Shown in pieces: positions 50,266-57,360 of a stretch of 64,000 nucleotides of DNA. Numbering within the stretch: the stretch's first letter is position 1; every line of letters starts with the position of its first letter. Origin of the DNA: Mycobacterium sp. DL (GTDB lineage Bacteria; Actinomycetota; Actinomycetes; Mycobacteriales; Mycobacteriaceae). The notes under the pieces are model-generated. The model was not told the origin of the DNA and did no database searches. It was given only the letters and a program-made list of their open reading frames with translations. The position numbers and the translations under genes are program-made. Location of the stretch: assembly GCF_039729195.1 (NCBI RefSeq), contig NZ_CP155796.1, forward strand, positions 2,046,001 through 2,110,000. The letters are read 5' to 3'.

Positions 50266-50817
50266 ATGTCAGACGCGTCAGGTAGCAAAGTACTTGTTCT
50301 GGTCGGGAGCCTGCGGGCGGCGTCGGTCAACCGCCAACTCGCCGAGCTCGCGATCGAGTCGGCTCCGGCAGGCGCGACGCTGACGCTCTTCGATCGGCTC
50401 GGCGAACTGCCGTTCTACAACGAGGACATCGACAACGAGTCGGTGGACGAATCCGTCGTGGCGCTTCGCGAGGCGGCTGCGGCATCCGATGCCGCGCTCG
50501 TCGTCACGCCTGAGTACAACGGCAGCATCCCCGGCGTGCTGAAGAACGCCATCGACTGGCTGTCACGGCCGTTCGGTGACGGTGCGCTCAAGGACAAGCC
50601 GATGGCAGTGATCGGCGCGGCGTTTGGCCAGTACGGCGGCGTCTGGGCGCACGACGAGACACGCAAGTCGTTCGGCATCGCCGGGCCGCGGGTCGTCGAC
50701 GACCTGGACCTGTCCATCCCGGCGGCGTCGCTGGACGGCAAGCATCCGCGGGAGAACGCCGAGGTCGTCGAGCGGTTGCGCGACATCGTCGGCAAGTTGG
50801 TCGCCGAGATCGGCTGA
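50266..50817 (+). CDS. NAD(P)H-dependent FMN reductase
   Basis: 183 residues, ATG 50266 with GGAGGA upstream. Flavodoxin-like fold: 'KVLVLVGSLRAASVNRQLAELAIESAP' (phosphate loop), 'ALVVTPEYNGSIPGVLKNAIDWLSRP' (typical P-E-Y-N-G-S-x-P-G-x-L-K-N-x-x-D-W) and 'MAVIGAAFGQYGG'. It reduces FMN, quinones or azo compounds. Regulated in all likelihood by the divergent TetR via the 50210 palindrome. Followed by a strong terminator. Confidence 0.92.
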   Translation: MSDASGSKVLVLVGSLRAASVNRQLAELAIESAPAGATLTLFDRLGELPFYNEDIDNESVDESVVALREAAAASDAALVVTPEYNGSIPGVLKNAIDWLSRPFGDGALKDKPMAVIGAAFGQYGGVWAHDETRKSFGIAGPRVVDDLDLSIPAASLDGKHPRENAEVVERLRDIVGKLVAEIG

Positions 50818-50841
50818 CACGGCGAGGCGCCGACACCTCAA

Positions 50842-50887
50842 CAACCGGCAGGGCGGGTGGTTCACCCGTCCTGCCGGTTGCTGTTTT
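50842..50887 (+). terminator. Rho-independent terminator after the FMN reductase gene
   Basis: Arms 50842-50859 and 50863-50880 pair over 18 bp with a single G-U, and CTGTTTT follows. It is the most canonical intrinsic terminator in the window. Confidence 0.8.
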
Positions 50888-51176
50888 CCGAACCGGGGTG
50901 AGCCGACAAACGATCACGGCGGTGCGGCGTGAGTCCCATCAGTGTCTGCGCCTGCGGGCGGGAATCTCCAAGGGCCTCGCGGCGGGTGCGCACGCTTTGC
51001 TGGGGGAGTTGCTGGACGGGAGGTGCGTCTGCCCTCTCCCCAGCGCTGTGCGAGGACGTGTCGGAGGGTTCTGATAGACCTGACAGTGCCGGTTGTGGCG
51101 ACGCCGTTGTGATCTGGGACACGCCGAACACGGCGCGACACACCGCAACTACCAGGGAAAATTCCAAACGTGTGAT

Positions 51177-51192
51177 TACGACCATCTTGTGT
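51177..51192 (+). promoter_or_regulatory. NrdR box 1 (weaker copy)
   Basis: TACGACCATCTTGTGT, whose right half matches box 2 (ATCTnGTGT). It starts 32 bp before box 2, the three-turn spacing typical of paired NrdR boxes. Confidence 0.55.
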
Positions 51193-51208
51193 GTGCTCTA
51201 CTAGCGGG

Positions 51209-51224
51209 GCACAACATCTAGTGT
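51209..51224 (+). promoter_or_regulatory. NrdR box 2
   Basis: GCACAACATCTAGTGT resembles the NrdR consensus ACACwATATATwGTGT. The ATP/dATP-sensing repressor NrdR would bind the pair and shut off nrdHIE when dNTPs are plentiful. Confidence 0.7.
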
Positions 51225-51407
51225 CTAGGGTGGAGAGCGACAAACGATGCAATCTGCTCTCGACGAGGGTCCGAGGGGAAGTTCAGCCCCCGGCTTGTCG
51301 TTGAGAGCAAGAGAACGTCAGTCGTCCGGTCGGCCGTTGGTCAGATGGGGTGCGAAGTGACAAAGAATCATCGGTCGTCGAACAAAAATTTCGCTGAGGG
51401 AGCCCAA

Positions 51408-51650
51408 ATGACTGTCACCGTGTACACCAAGCCCGCCTGCGTCCAGTGCAATGCCACCTACAAGGCTCTCGACAAGCAGGGCGTCGACTACGACGTCATC
51501 GACATCTCCGTCGACAACGACGCCCGCGACTACGTGATGGCGCTCGGCTACCTGCAGGCTCCCGTCGTCGTGGCCGGCAACGACCACTGGTCGGGCTTCC
51601 GCCCCGATCGGATCAAGTCGCTCGCAGGCGTGGTGGCCGCAACGGCCTGA
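51408..51650 (+). CDS. nrdH: NrdH glutaredoxin-like redoxin
   Basis: 80 residues from ATG 51408 with GAGGGAG upstream. 'TVYTKPACVQCNATYKALDKQGVDYDVIDI' with the C-V-Q-C active site and the C-terminal 'APVVVAGNDHWSGFRPDRIKSL' (W-S-G-F-R-P-D) are diagnostic of NrdH. It receives electrons from thioredoxin reductase and reduces the class Ib ribonucleotide reductase NrdE. First gene of nrdH-nrdI-nrdE, under the two NrdR-type boxes. Confidence 0.95.
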   Translation: MTVTVYTKPACVQCNATYKALDKQGVDYDVIDISVDNDARDYVMALGYLQAPVVVAGNDHWSGFRPDRIKSLAGVVAATA

Positions 51651-51700
51651 CCCGCCGGCTCACGGGGTAGTTCGCGCACAACGGAGAGAAGGGCACAGCA

Positions 51701-52159
51701 GTGAGTAATCTCGTCTACTTCTCCAGCGTGTCCGAGAACACCCACCGTTTTGTCGAGAAGTTGGACACCCCTGCCATCCGCATCCCGGTACACGGGCGCA
51801 TCGAGGACCCCGAGGTCGTCCGAGAGCCCTACGTGCTGGTGCTGCCCACCTACGGCGGGGGGCATGCCAACGGCCCTGATCCCGACGCCGGGGGATACGT
51901 CCCCAAGCAGGTGATCGCATTTCTCAACAACGAGCACCACCGAGGGCTGCTGCGCGGCGTGATCGCCGCGGGCAACTCCAACTTCGGCGCAGAGTTCGGC
52001 TATGCGGGAGTCGTCATCTCCCGGAAGTGCGGCGTGCCGTATCTGTACCGCTTCGAATTGATGGGCACCACGGACGACGTCTTCGCCGTCCGCGCGGGCC
52101 TCACCGACTTCTGGAAGGACCAGACGTGCCCCCAACCGTCACAGCTGCAGAACCTGTAG
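51701..52159 (+). CDS. nrdI: NrdI flavodoxin-like protein
   Basis: 152 residues, GTG 51701 with GGAGAGAAGGG upstream. '[18 protein letters not shown]' (FMN phosphate loop), '[10 protein letters not shown]' and '[38 protein letters not shown]' are typical. NrdI supplies the oxidant that assembles the dimanganese-tyrosyl radical of NrdF. Its end overlaps nrdE by 34 nt. Confidence 0.95.
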   Translation: MSNLVYFSSVSENTHRFVEKLDTPAIRIPVHGRIEDPEVVREPYVLVLPTYGGGHANGPDPDAGGYVPKQVIAFLNNEHHRGLLRGVIAAGNSNFGAEFGYAGVVISRKCGVPYLYRFELMGTTDDVFAVRAGLTDFWKDQTCPQPSQLQNL

Positions 52160-54294
52160 CTGCCGAAGTTCACGCGCTGCCGGGCGAAACGGATTACCAC
52201 GCGCTCAACGCGATGCTCAATCTGTACGACGCCGACGGCAAGATCCAGTTCGACAAGGATCGGGAAGCGGCGAACCAGTACTTCCTGCAGCACGTCAACC
52301 AGAACACGGTGTTCTTCCACAATCAGGACGAGAAACTCGACTACCTGGTTCAGAAGAACTACTACGAGCGCGAGGTGCTCGACCAGTACTCGCGCAACTT
52401 CGTCAAGACGCTGCTCGACCGCGCGTACGCCAAGAAGTTCCGGTTCCCGACGTTTCTGGGCGCGTTCAAGTACTACACCAGCTACACGCTGAAGACGTTC
52501 GACGGGAAGCGCTACCTCGAACGCTTCGAAGACCGCGTCGTCATGGTGGCGCTGACACTGGCCGCCGGTGACACGGTGCTCGCCGAGAAGCTGGTCGACG
52601 AGATCATCGACGGCCGCTTCCAGCCGGCCACCCCGACATTCCTGAACTCGGGCAAGAAGCAGCGTGGCGAGCCGGTGTCGTGCTTCCTTCTTCGCATCGA
52701 AGACAACATGGAGTCGATCGGGCGCTCCATCAACTCGGCGCTGCAGCTGTCCAAGCGCGGCGGCGGAGTCGCGCTGCTGCTGACCAACATTCGTGAGCAC
52801 GGCGCGCCGATCAAGAACATCGAGAACCAGAGCTCGGGTGTCATCCCGATCATGAAGCTGCTCGAGGACTCGTTCTCCTATGCCAACCAGCTCGGGGCGC
52901 GTCAGGGCGCCGGTGCGGTGTACCTGCACGCGCACCACCCCGACATCTACCGCTTCCTCGACACCAAGCGGGAGAACGCCGACGAGAAGATCCGGATCAA
53001 GACGCTGAGCCTCGGCGTGGTGATCCCGGACATCACCTTCGAGCTGGCCAAGAAGAACGAGGACATGTACCTGTTCTCGCCGTACGACGTCGAGCGGGTC
53101 TACGGCGTGCCGTTCGCCGATGTCTCGGTCACCGAGAAGTACTACGAGATGGTCGACGACGCGCGAATCCGCAAGACGAAGATCAAGGCGCGGGAGTTCT
53201 TCCAGACCCTCGCCGAGCTGCAGTTCGAGTCGGGCTACCCGTACATCATGTACGAGGACACGGTGAACCGGGCCAACCCCATCGAAGGCAAGATCACCCA
53301 CTCCAACCTGTGCTCGGAGATCCTGCAGGTGTCCACGCCGTCGGAGTTCAACGACGATCTGTCGTACTCCAAAGTGGGCAAGGACATCTCGTGCAACCTC
53401 GGCTCGCTCAACATCGCCAAGGCGATGGACTCGCCGGACTTCGCGCAGACCATCGAGGTGTCCATCCGGGCGCTGACCGCAGTGTCGGATCAGACCCACA
53501 TCACCTCGGTGCCCTCGATCGAGCAGGGCAACAACCAATCCCACGCGATCGGCCTGGGGCAGATGAACCTGCACGGATACCTGGCTCGCGAGCGAATCCA
53601 CTACGGCTCAGAAGAGGGCGTCGACTTCACCAACATCTACTTCTACACCGTGCTGTACCACGCGCTGCGGGCGAGCAACCGCATCGCGATCGAGCGCGGG
53701 ACGGCGTTCGGCGGCTTCGAGCGCTCGAAGTACAAGTCGGGTGAGTTCTTCGACAAGTACACCGACCAGGTGTGGGAGCCGGCCACCGAGCGGGTGCGCG
53801 AACTGTTCGCCGACGCGGGCATTCGCATTCCGACGCAGGAGGATTGGGTTCGGCTCAAGGAGTCGGTCCAGACCCACGGCATCTACAACCAGAACCTGCA
53901 GGCCGTTCCGCCGACGGGGTCGATCAGCTACATCAACCACTCGACCAGTTCGATCCACCCGGTGGCCAGCAAGATCGAGATCCGCAAGGAAGGCAAGATC
54001 GGGCGCGCCTACTACCCGGCGCCGTACCTCACCAACGACAACCTGGAGTACTACCAGGATGCGTACGAGATCGGCTACGAGAAGATCATCGACACCTACG
54101 CCGCGGCCACCCAGCACGTGGACCAGGGGTTGAGCCTGACGCTGTTCTTCAAGGACACCGCCACCACCCGTGAGGTGAACAAGGCCCAGATCTACGCCTG
54201 GCGCAAGGGCATCAAGACGCTGTACTACATCCGCCTTCGTCAGATGGCTTTGGAGGGCACTGAGGTGGAGGGTTGCGTCAGCTGCATGTTGTGA
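52126..54294 (+). CDS. nrdE: class Ib ribonucleoside-diphosphate reductase, alpha subunit
   Basis: 722 residues from GTG 52126 (GGAAGG upstream), matching the 'PPTV' N-terminus I recall for M. tuberculosis NrdE. Catalytic features: '[15 protein letters not shown]', '[18 protein letters not shown]', 'NLCSEILQ' (N-x-C-x-E), '[16 protein letters not shown]', '[17 protein letters not shown]' and the C-terminal redox pair 'EGCVSCML'. It reduces ribonucleoside diphosphates with NrdF and NrdH. The small subunit NrdF2 is 9.3 kb downstream at 63595. A small stem-loop covers the stop codon. Confidence 0.97.
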   Translation: MPPTVTAAEPVAAEVHALPGETDYHALNAMLNLYDADGKIQFDKDREAANQYFLQHVNQNTVFFHNQDEKLDYLVQKNYYEREVLDQYSRNFVKTLLDRAYAKKFRFPTFLGAFKYYTSYTLKTFDGKRYLERFEDRVVMVALTLAAGDTVLAEKLVDEIIDGRFQPATPTFLNSGKKQRGEPVSCFLLRIEDNMESIGRSINSALQLSKRGGGVALLLTNIREHGAPIKNIENQSSGVIPIMKLLEDSFSYANQLGARQGAGAVYLHAHHPDIYRFLDTKRENADEKIRIKTLSLGVVIPDITFELAKKNEDMYLFSPYDVERVYGVPFADVSVTEKYYEMVDDARIRKTKIKAREFFQTLAELQFESGYPYIMYEDTVNRANPIEGKITHSNLCSEILQVSTPSEFNDDLSYSKVGKDISCNLGSLNIAKAMDSPDFAQTIEVSIRALTAVSDQTHITSVPSIEQGNNQSHAIGLGQMNLHGYLARERIHYGSEEGVDFTNIYFYTVLYHALRASNRIAIERGTAFGGFERSKYKSGEFFDKYTDQVWEPATERVRELFADAGIRIPTQEDWVRLKESVQTHGIYNQNLQAVPPTGSISYINHSTSSIHPVASKIEIRKEGKIGRAYYPAPYLTNDNLEYYQDAYEIGYEKIIDTYAAATQHVDQGLSLTLFFKDTATTREVNKAQIYAWRKGIKTLYYIRLRQMALEGTEVEGCVSCML

Positions 54295-54309
54295 CCCGGT
54301 GGGGGTCAC
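54291..54309 (+). terminator. short stem-loop at the end of nrdE
   Basis: GTGACCC and GGGTCAC form a 7-bp stem with a 5-nt loop, overlapping the TGA stop at 54292-54294; no U-tract follows, so it is a weak terminator candidate. Confidence 0.4.
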
Positions 54310-54331
54310 CCGCGGGCGGTAGAACCGCACG

Positions 54332-54820
54332 ATGACCGATGCCGGCGAGTATCCGCTGACACCGATTCAGCAGCGCGCCTGGCTCAACTACATGCGCGTG
54401 TACCACCGGCTCGAGTACGAGATGAACCATCACCTGCGCACCGAATGTGGGCTCTCGCTCTACGACTACACGGTGCTCAACGCGCTGTCGCGAGCGCCCG
54501 ATCGCCGCTTACAGGTGACATCGCTGGCGACGGTGATCGGGTGGGAGCGCAGCAGGCTGTCGCATCACCTGATGCGGATGACGCGCCGCGGCCTCGTCGA
54601 ACGCACAGCGTCGGAGACCGACGGCCGCGGCACCGTCGTCATCCTCTCGACCCCAGGTTGGGACCTGCTCGCGGCGGCCGCCCCGATACACGCGGAGTGG
54701 GTGCGTCGCACGTTCTTCGGCGACCTTGATCCCGGCCGCGAGGATGCCCTCGCCGACATCCTCGCCGCGGTGCACGAGGGATTGCTGCGCGAGGGGACCC
54801 TGCCGCGTCCGGACGTCTAG
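54332..54820 (+). CDS. MarR-family transcriptional regulator
   Basis: 162 residues, ATG 54332. Winged helix: 'RTECGLSLYDYTVLNALSRAPDRRLQVTSLATVIGWERSRLSHHLMRMTRRGLVERTASETDGRGTVVILS' carries the MarR recognition helix and the D-x-R wing. Convergent with the SDR gene; the two stops overlap (CTAG). It may control that SDR through the tandem palindromes at 55617-55648, since no other regulator is adjacent (inference). Confidence 0.88.
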   Translation: MTDAGEYPLTPIQQRAWLNYMRVYHRLEYEMNHHLRTECGLSLYDYTVLNALSRAPDRRLQVTSLATVIGWERSRLSHHLMRMTRRGLVERTASETDGRGTVVILSTPGWDLLAAAAPIHAEWVRRTFFGDLDPGREDALADILAAVHEGLLREGTLPRPDV

Positions 54821-55563
54821 ACCTGGTTCGTGCCGCCGTCGACGTAGACCTCGGAACCGGTCATGAAGCTGCTCGCATCCGACGCGAGAAAGACCACCGC
54901 GGCGGCCAACTCCTCGGGATTGCCGATCCGCTTCATCGGGTTCGATGCCAGATTGTCGAGCATGGCCTGGCGCTGATCGGGATCGGGCTCCAGTTCCGTG
55001 AGGCCCGGGGTCAAGATGGGGCCGGGAACGATGGTGTTGACCCGGAATCCGCGGTCGCCCAACTCGGTGGCCCAGGTGCGGCCGAAGGACCGGATGGCGG
55101 CCTTGGCGGCGGCGTAGGCGCCGAACGCCGGCATGCCTCTGCCGGCCGCTGTCGAGCCGGCGAGCACGATCGAGGCCCCGGGATTCAGCAGCGGCAAGGC
55201 CTTCTGCACGGTGAACACCGTTCCGCCGACGTTGCGGTTGAACGTGTCGATGAGGTGTTCGGGTGTCTCGTCTTGCAGGGTCACGTACTCGCCGCTGCCG
55301 GCGTTGGCGAAGACGATGTCCAGTCCGGCTCCCGAGGCGCGAATGACATCCATCAATCGGTCCAAGTCCTCGACACTGGTGACGTCGCTGGCAACACCGA
55401 CCACGCCGCCGCCGAGAGACGCCGCGGCGTCGTCGACGCGCTGCTGGGTCCGGCCGGTGAGGAACACCTTGGCGCCCGCGTCGGCGAATGCCTGCGCTGT
55501 CGCGTAGCCGATGCCGGACGTGCCGCCGGTGACCAGTGCTGTCTTTCCTTCGAGTTGACCCAT
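54817..55563 (-). CDS. short-chain dehydrogenase/reductase
   Basis: 248 residues from ATG 55563 with GGAGGG upstream. 'ALVTGGTSGIGYATAQAFADAGAKVFLTGR', 'DIVFANAGSGEY' (N-A-G), 'GASIVLAGSTAAGRGMPAFGAYAAAKAAIRSF' (Ser, Y-x3-K), 'NTIVPGPILTPGL' and the classical ending 'FMTGSEVYVDGGTNQV'. NADP(H)-dependent classical SDR, substrate unknown. Two operator-like palindromes lie 54-86 bp upstream. Confidence 0.9.
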   Translation of the reverse strand: MGQLEGKTALVTGGTSGIGYATAQAFADAGAKVFLTGRTQQRVDDAAASLGGGVVGVASDVTSVEDLDRLMDVIRASGAGLDIVFANAGSGEYVTLQDETPEHLIDTFNRNVGGTVFTVQKALPLLNPGASIVLAGSTAAGRGMPAFGAYAAAKAAIRSFGRTWATELGDRGFRVNTIVPGPILTPGLTELEPDPDQRQAMLDNLASNPMKRIGNPEELAAAVVFLASDASSFMTGSEVYVDGGTNQV

Positions 55564-55616
55564 AATGCCCTCCTGTTGTCGGGGAACGCCCGTCGCGCTC
55601 CATTTCCGACAACTAG

Positions 55617-55648
55617 GTGACATCTCACGTTATTCCGTGACATGTCAC
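55617..55648. promoter_or_regulatory. tandem operator: two GTGACATnTCAC palindromes
   Basis: GTGACATCTCAC (55617-55628) and the perfect palindrome GTGACATGTCAC (55637-55648; extendable to CGTGACATGTCACG) start 20 bp apart, so two dimers would sit nearly on the same DNA face upstream of the SDR gene. Confidence 0.6.
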
Positions 55649-55715
55649 GCATATCTCCAAGAAGCGATCCGGTTGATCGTCCAGCGCAGTGGCCAGCCGG
55701 TCGGTTGGTACAGAA

Positions 55716-56102
55716 TCAACCCTTGCGGGCCTGCTTCGCCCGCTGCGCCTTGAGACGGCGTTCCTCGCGCAGCACCGCCTGGTAGCTCTCACGTTCTGCC
55801 ACCAACCACTCCGGCAGTTCCTCGAGCAGCTGACTGATCTGTTCCGTGGTGAGCGCATCGGTGACCCCGCCGCGCACGAGACCGGCGATCGAGACGCCCA
55901 GCTTGGCCGCCACAAGGTTCTTGGGGTGCGGGCCGTTCTTGCGGAGGTCGGTCAGCCACTGCGGCGGGTCCGCCTGCAACGCCGCGAGTTCGGTTCGGGT
56001 GATCGGGTTCTCCTGGAACTCCGCAGGCGTCGCGGGCAAGTACACGTCCAGCTTCTTCGCCGCCGTGGCGGGTTTCATGGACTGCGCGTTGGGCCTGCTC
56101 AT
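55716..56102 (-). CDS. DUF5997-family protein
   Basis: 128 residues, ATG 56102 with TACGCT 7 nt upstream (leaderless). Conserved actinobacterial family of unknown function: 'SMKPATAAKKLDVYLPATPAEFQENPITRTELAALQADPPQWLTDLRKNGPHPKNLVAAKLGVSIAGLVRGG', then a C-terminal helix 'ERESYQAVLREERRLKAQRAKQARKG' that is highly basic. It may contain a small HTH-like segment around 'VAAKLGVSIAGLVR'. Divergent, 29 bp apart, from the LysR-substrate-domain protein. The pairing suggests a shared role. Confidence 0.8.
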   Translation of the reverse strand: MSRPNAQSMKPATAAKKLDVYLPATPAEFQENPITRTELAALQADPPQWLTDLRKNGPHPKNLVAAKLGVSIAGLVRGGVTDALTTEQISQLLEELPEWLVAERESYQAVLREERRLKAQRAKQARKG

Positions 56103-56109
56103 GAAGGTC

Positions 56110-56115
56110 AGCGTA
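56110..56115 (-). promoter_or_regulatory. -10 box TACGCT of the DUF5997 gene
   Basis: Lies 7 nt before ATG 56102 on the minus strand, back to back with the plus-strand box at 56120. Confidence 0.45.
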
Positions 56116-56119
56116 TCGG

Positions 56120-56125
56120 TAGCCT
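56120..56125 (+). promoter_or_regulatory. -10 box TAGCCT of the LysR-substrate-domain gene
   Basis: Ends 6 nt before GTG 56132; the two divergent -10 boxes are 4 bp apart, so one polymerase would exclude the other. Confidence 0.45.
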
Positions 56126-56131
56126 GATGCG

Positions 56132-56854
56132 GTGGCTTCGCCCTCGCTGCCGTCGTTCACCCTCGGGTATGTGCCCGGCGGTACGCCCGCGAAGTGGGCC
56201 CGGGCCTGGGCGCAGCGCCACCCCGAGGTGCCGCTGAAGTTGCACGCCGTGTCTGCGGCGGACGCGTCCGCCGCAGTGCGGGCCGGCATCGTCGACGTGG
56301 CGTTGCTCCGGCTGCCCGCCGATACGACCGGGCTGGCCGTCATCCCCGTCTACGAGGAGACGACGGTGGCCGTGGTGCCGACCGATCACATTCTCACGGC
56401 CGTCGACGAGATCACCGCCGCGGACCTCGACGGCGAGCCGACACTGCTGCCGCTCGACGACGTCCTGTCCTGGCCGGGCGCTCCGGGCGACCCGGTCGAC
56501 CACCGACCCGAGACCACCGAGGACGCAATAGAACTCGTGGCTGCGGGCATCGGGGTGCTCATCGTTCCGCAGTCGCTGGCGCGGCTGTATCGCCGCAGAG
56601 ACCTCACGTACCGACCGATCACCGACGCACCCGCCTGCCCGGTGGCGCTCGCCGTCCTCGCGGGGCCGCAGGTCGCACTGGTCGAGGAGTTCATCGGGAT
56701 CGTGCGGGGCCGCAAACCCGGCTCGTCGCGGGGGCAGGCGCCGCCGCCGCCCAAGCGCACCGCACGGGAGAAGACCCTGGCGAAGCAGGCCGCCCGAGCC
56801 GCGGCGGGCAAGGTCGCCCGCAAGCAGGGGCCGGCCAAGCGCGGACGGCGCTGA
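56132..56854 (+). CDS. LysR-type substrate-binding domain protein without HTH, with basic tail
   Basis: 240 residues. Residues 1-190 look like the periplasmic-binding-type effector domain of LysR regulators ('FTLGYVPGGTPAKWARAWAQRHPEVPLKLH', 'AAVRAGIVDVALLRLPADTTGLAVIPVYEETTVAVVPTDHIL', 'ELVAAGIGVLIVPQSLARLYRRRDLTYRPI'), but the N-terminal winged helix is absent. Residues ~205-240 form an Ala/Lys/Arg-rich, histone-like tail ('KQAARAAAGKVARKQ'). It may bind a small molecule and contact nucleic acid through the tail or via the divergent DUF5997 protein. Function unknown. Confidence 0.8.
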   Translation: MASPSLPSFTLGYVPGGTPAKWARAWAQRHPEVPLKLHAVSAADASAAVRAGIVDVALLRLPADTTGLAVIPVYEETTVAVVPTDHILTAVDEITAADLDGEPTLLPLDDVLSWPGAPGDPVDHRPETTEDAIELVAAGIGVLIVPQSLARLYRRRDLTYRPITDAPACPVALAVLAGPQVALVEEFIGIVRGRKPGSSRGQAPPPPKRTAREKTLAKQAARAAAGKVARKQGPAKRGRR

Positions 56855-56878
56855 CGTTCCTCGCGGCGGCCGGCGCGA

Positions 56879-57295
56879 TCAGATCGTGAGTGTGCCGTCG
56901 TCGTTGATGGTCCACTGAGGATTGAGCGCAACCTCCCAGACATGTCCGTCAAGATCGGCGAAATAGCCCGAATATCCACCCCAGAAGACCTTTTCGGCCG
57001 GCTTGAGGATGGTCGCACCCGCCGCGGCGGCCTGCTCGAGCACCACGTCCACGTCGGCCTCGGTGCGCTGGTTGATCGCGATCGTGATGCCGCTGAACCG
57101 GCCGTCGACGGGGTGGTGGGCATCCTCGGCGAGGTCGTCGCGGCCGAAGAGTGCCAGCGCGATGCCGGGAAGTTGATAGAAGACGACGCCGTCGGGTGCT
57201 TGCGCCGGTACCCACCCCAGGCCCTGCTCGTAAAAGGTGCGGGCCCGGTCGAGGTCGTCCACGCCGAGCGTGATCAGGCTTACTCGTTGCTCCAT
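56879..57295 (-). CDS. VOC (glyoxalase/dioxygenase) superfamily protein
   Basis: 138 residues, ATG 57295 with TAGCGT 7 nt upstream. 'SLITLGVDDLDRARTFYEQGLGWVPAQ' and 'YSGYFADLDGHVWEVALNPQW' (D-P/L-D-G-x3-E, metal-binding Glu) are the two beta-alpha-beta halves of the VOC fold. Members include lyases, resistance proteins and dioxygenases; metal ligands other than the Glu are not clear. Stand-alone gene, function unknown. Confidence 0.87.
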   Translation of the reverse strand: MEQRVSLITLGVDDLDRARTFYEQGLGWVPAQAPDGVVFYQLPGIALALFGRDDLAEDAHHPVDGRFSGITIAINQRTEADVDVVLEQAAAAGATILKPAEKVFWGGYSGYFADLDGHVWEVALNPQWTINDDGTLTI

Positions 57296-57302
57296 GGCCG
57301 CG

Positions 57303-57308
57303 ACGCTA
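57303..57308 (-). promoter_or_regulatory. -10 box TAGCGT of the VOC gene
   Basis: On the minus strand, 7 nt before ATG 57295, no ribosome-binding site. Confidence 0.45.
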
Positions 57309-57360
57309 CCGATGGCCGCCGACAGTGACCGCCGTTGTCACCGGTGCAAGTGCAGCCCGA

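Larger units (their letters stand above)
50888..51407. other. 520-bp regulatory region and leader upstream of nrdH
   Basis: No convincing gene in 50888-51176. Two NrdR-type boxes lie at 51177-51192 and 51209-51224. The stretch 51231-51300 can fold: GAGAGC (51233-51238) with GCTCTC (51256-51261), and CGACGAG (51261-51267) with CTTGTCG (51294-51300) enclosing CCGAGGGG/CCCCCGG. It may be a structured 5' leader; it does not match a riboswitch class I recognise. Confidence 0.5.
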
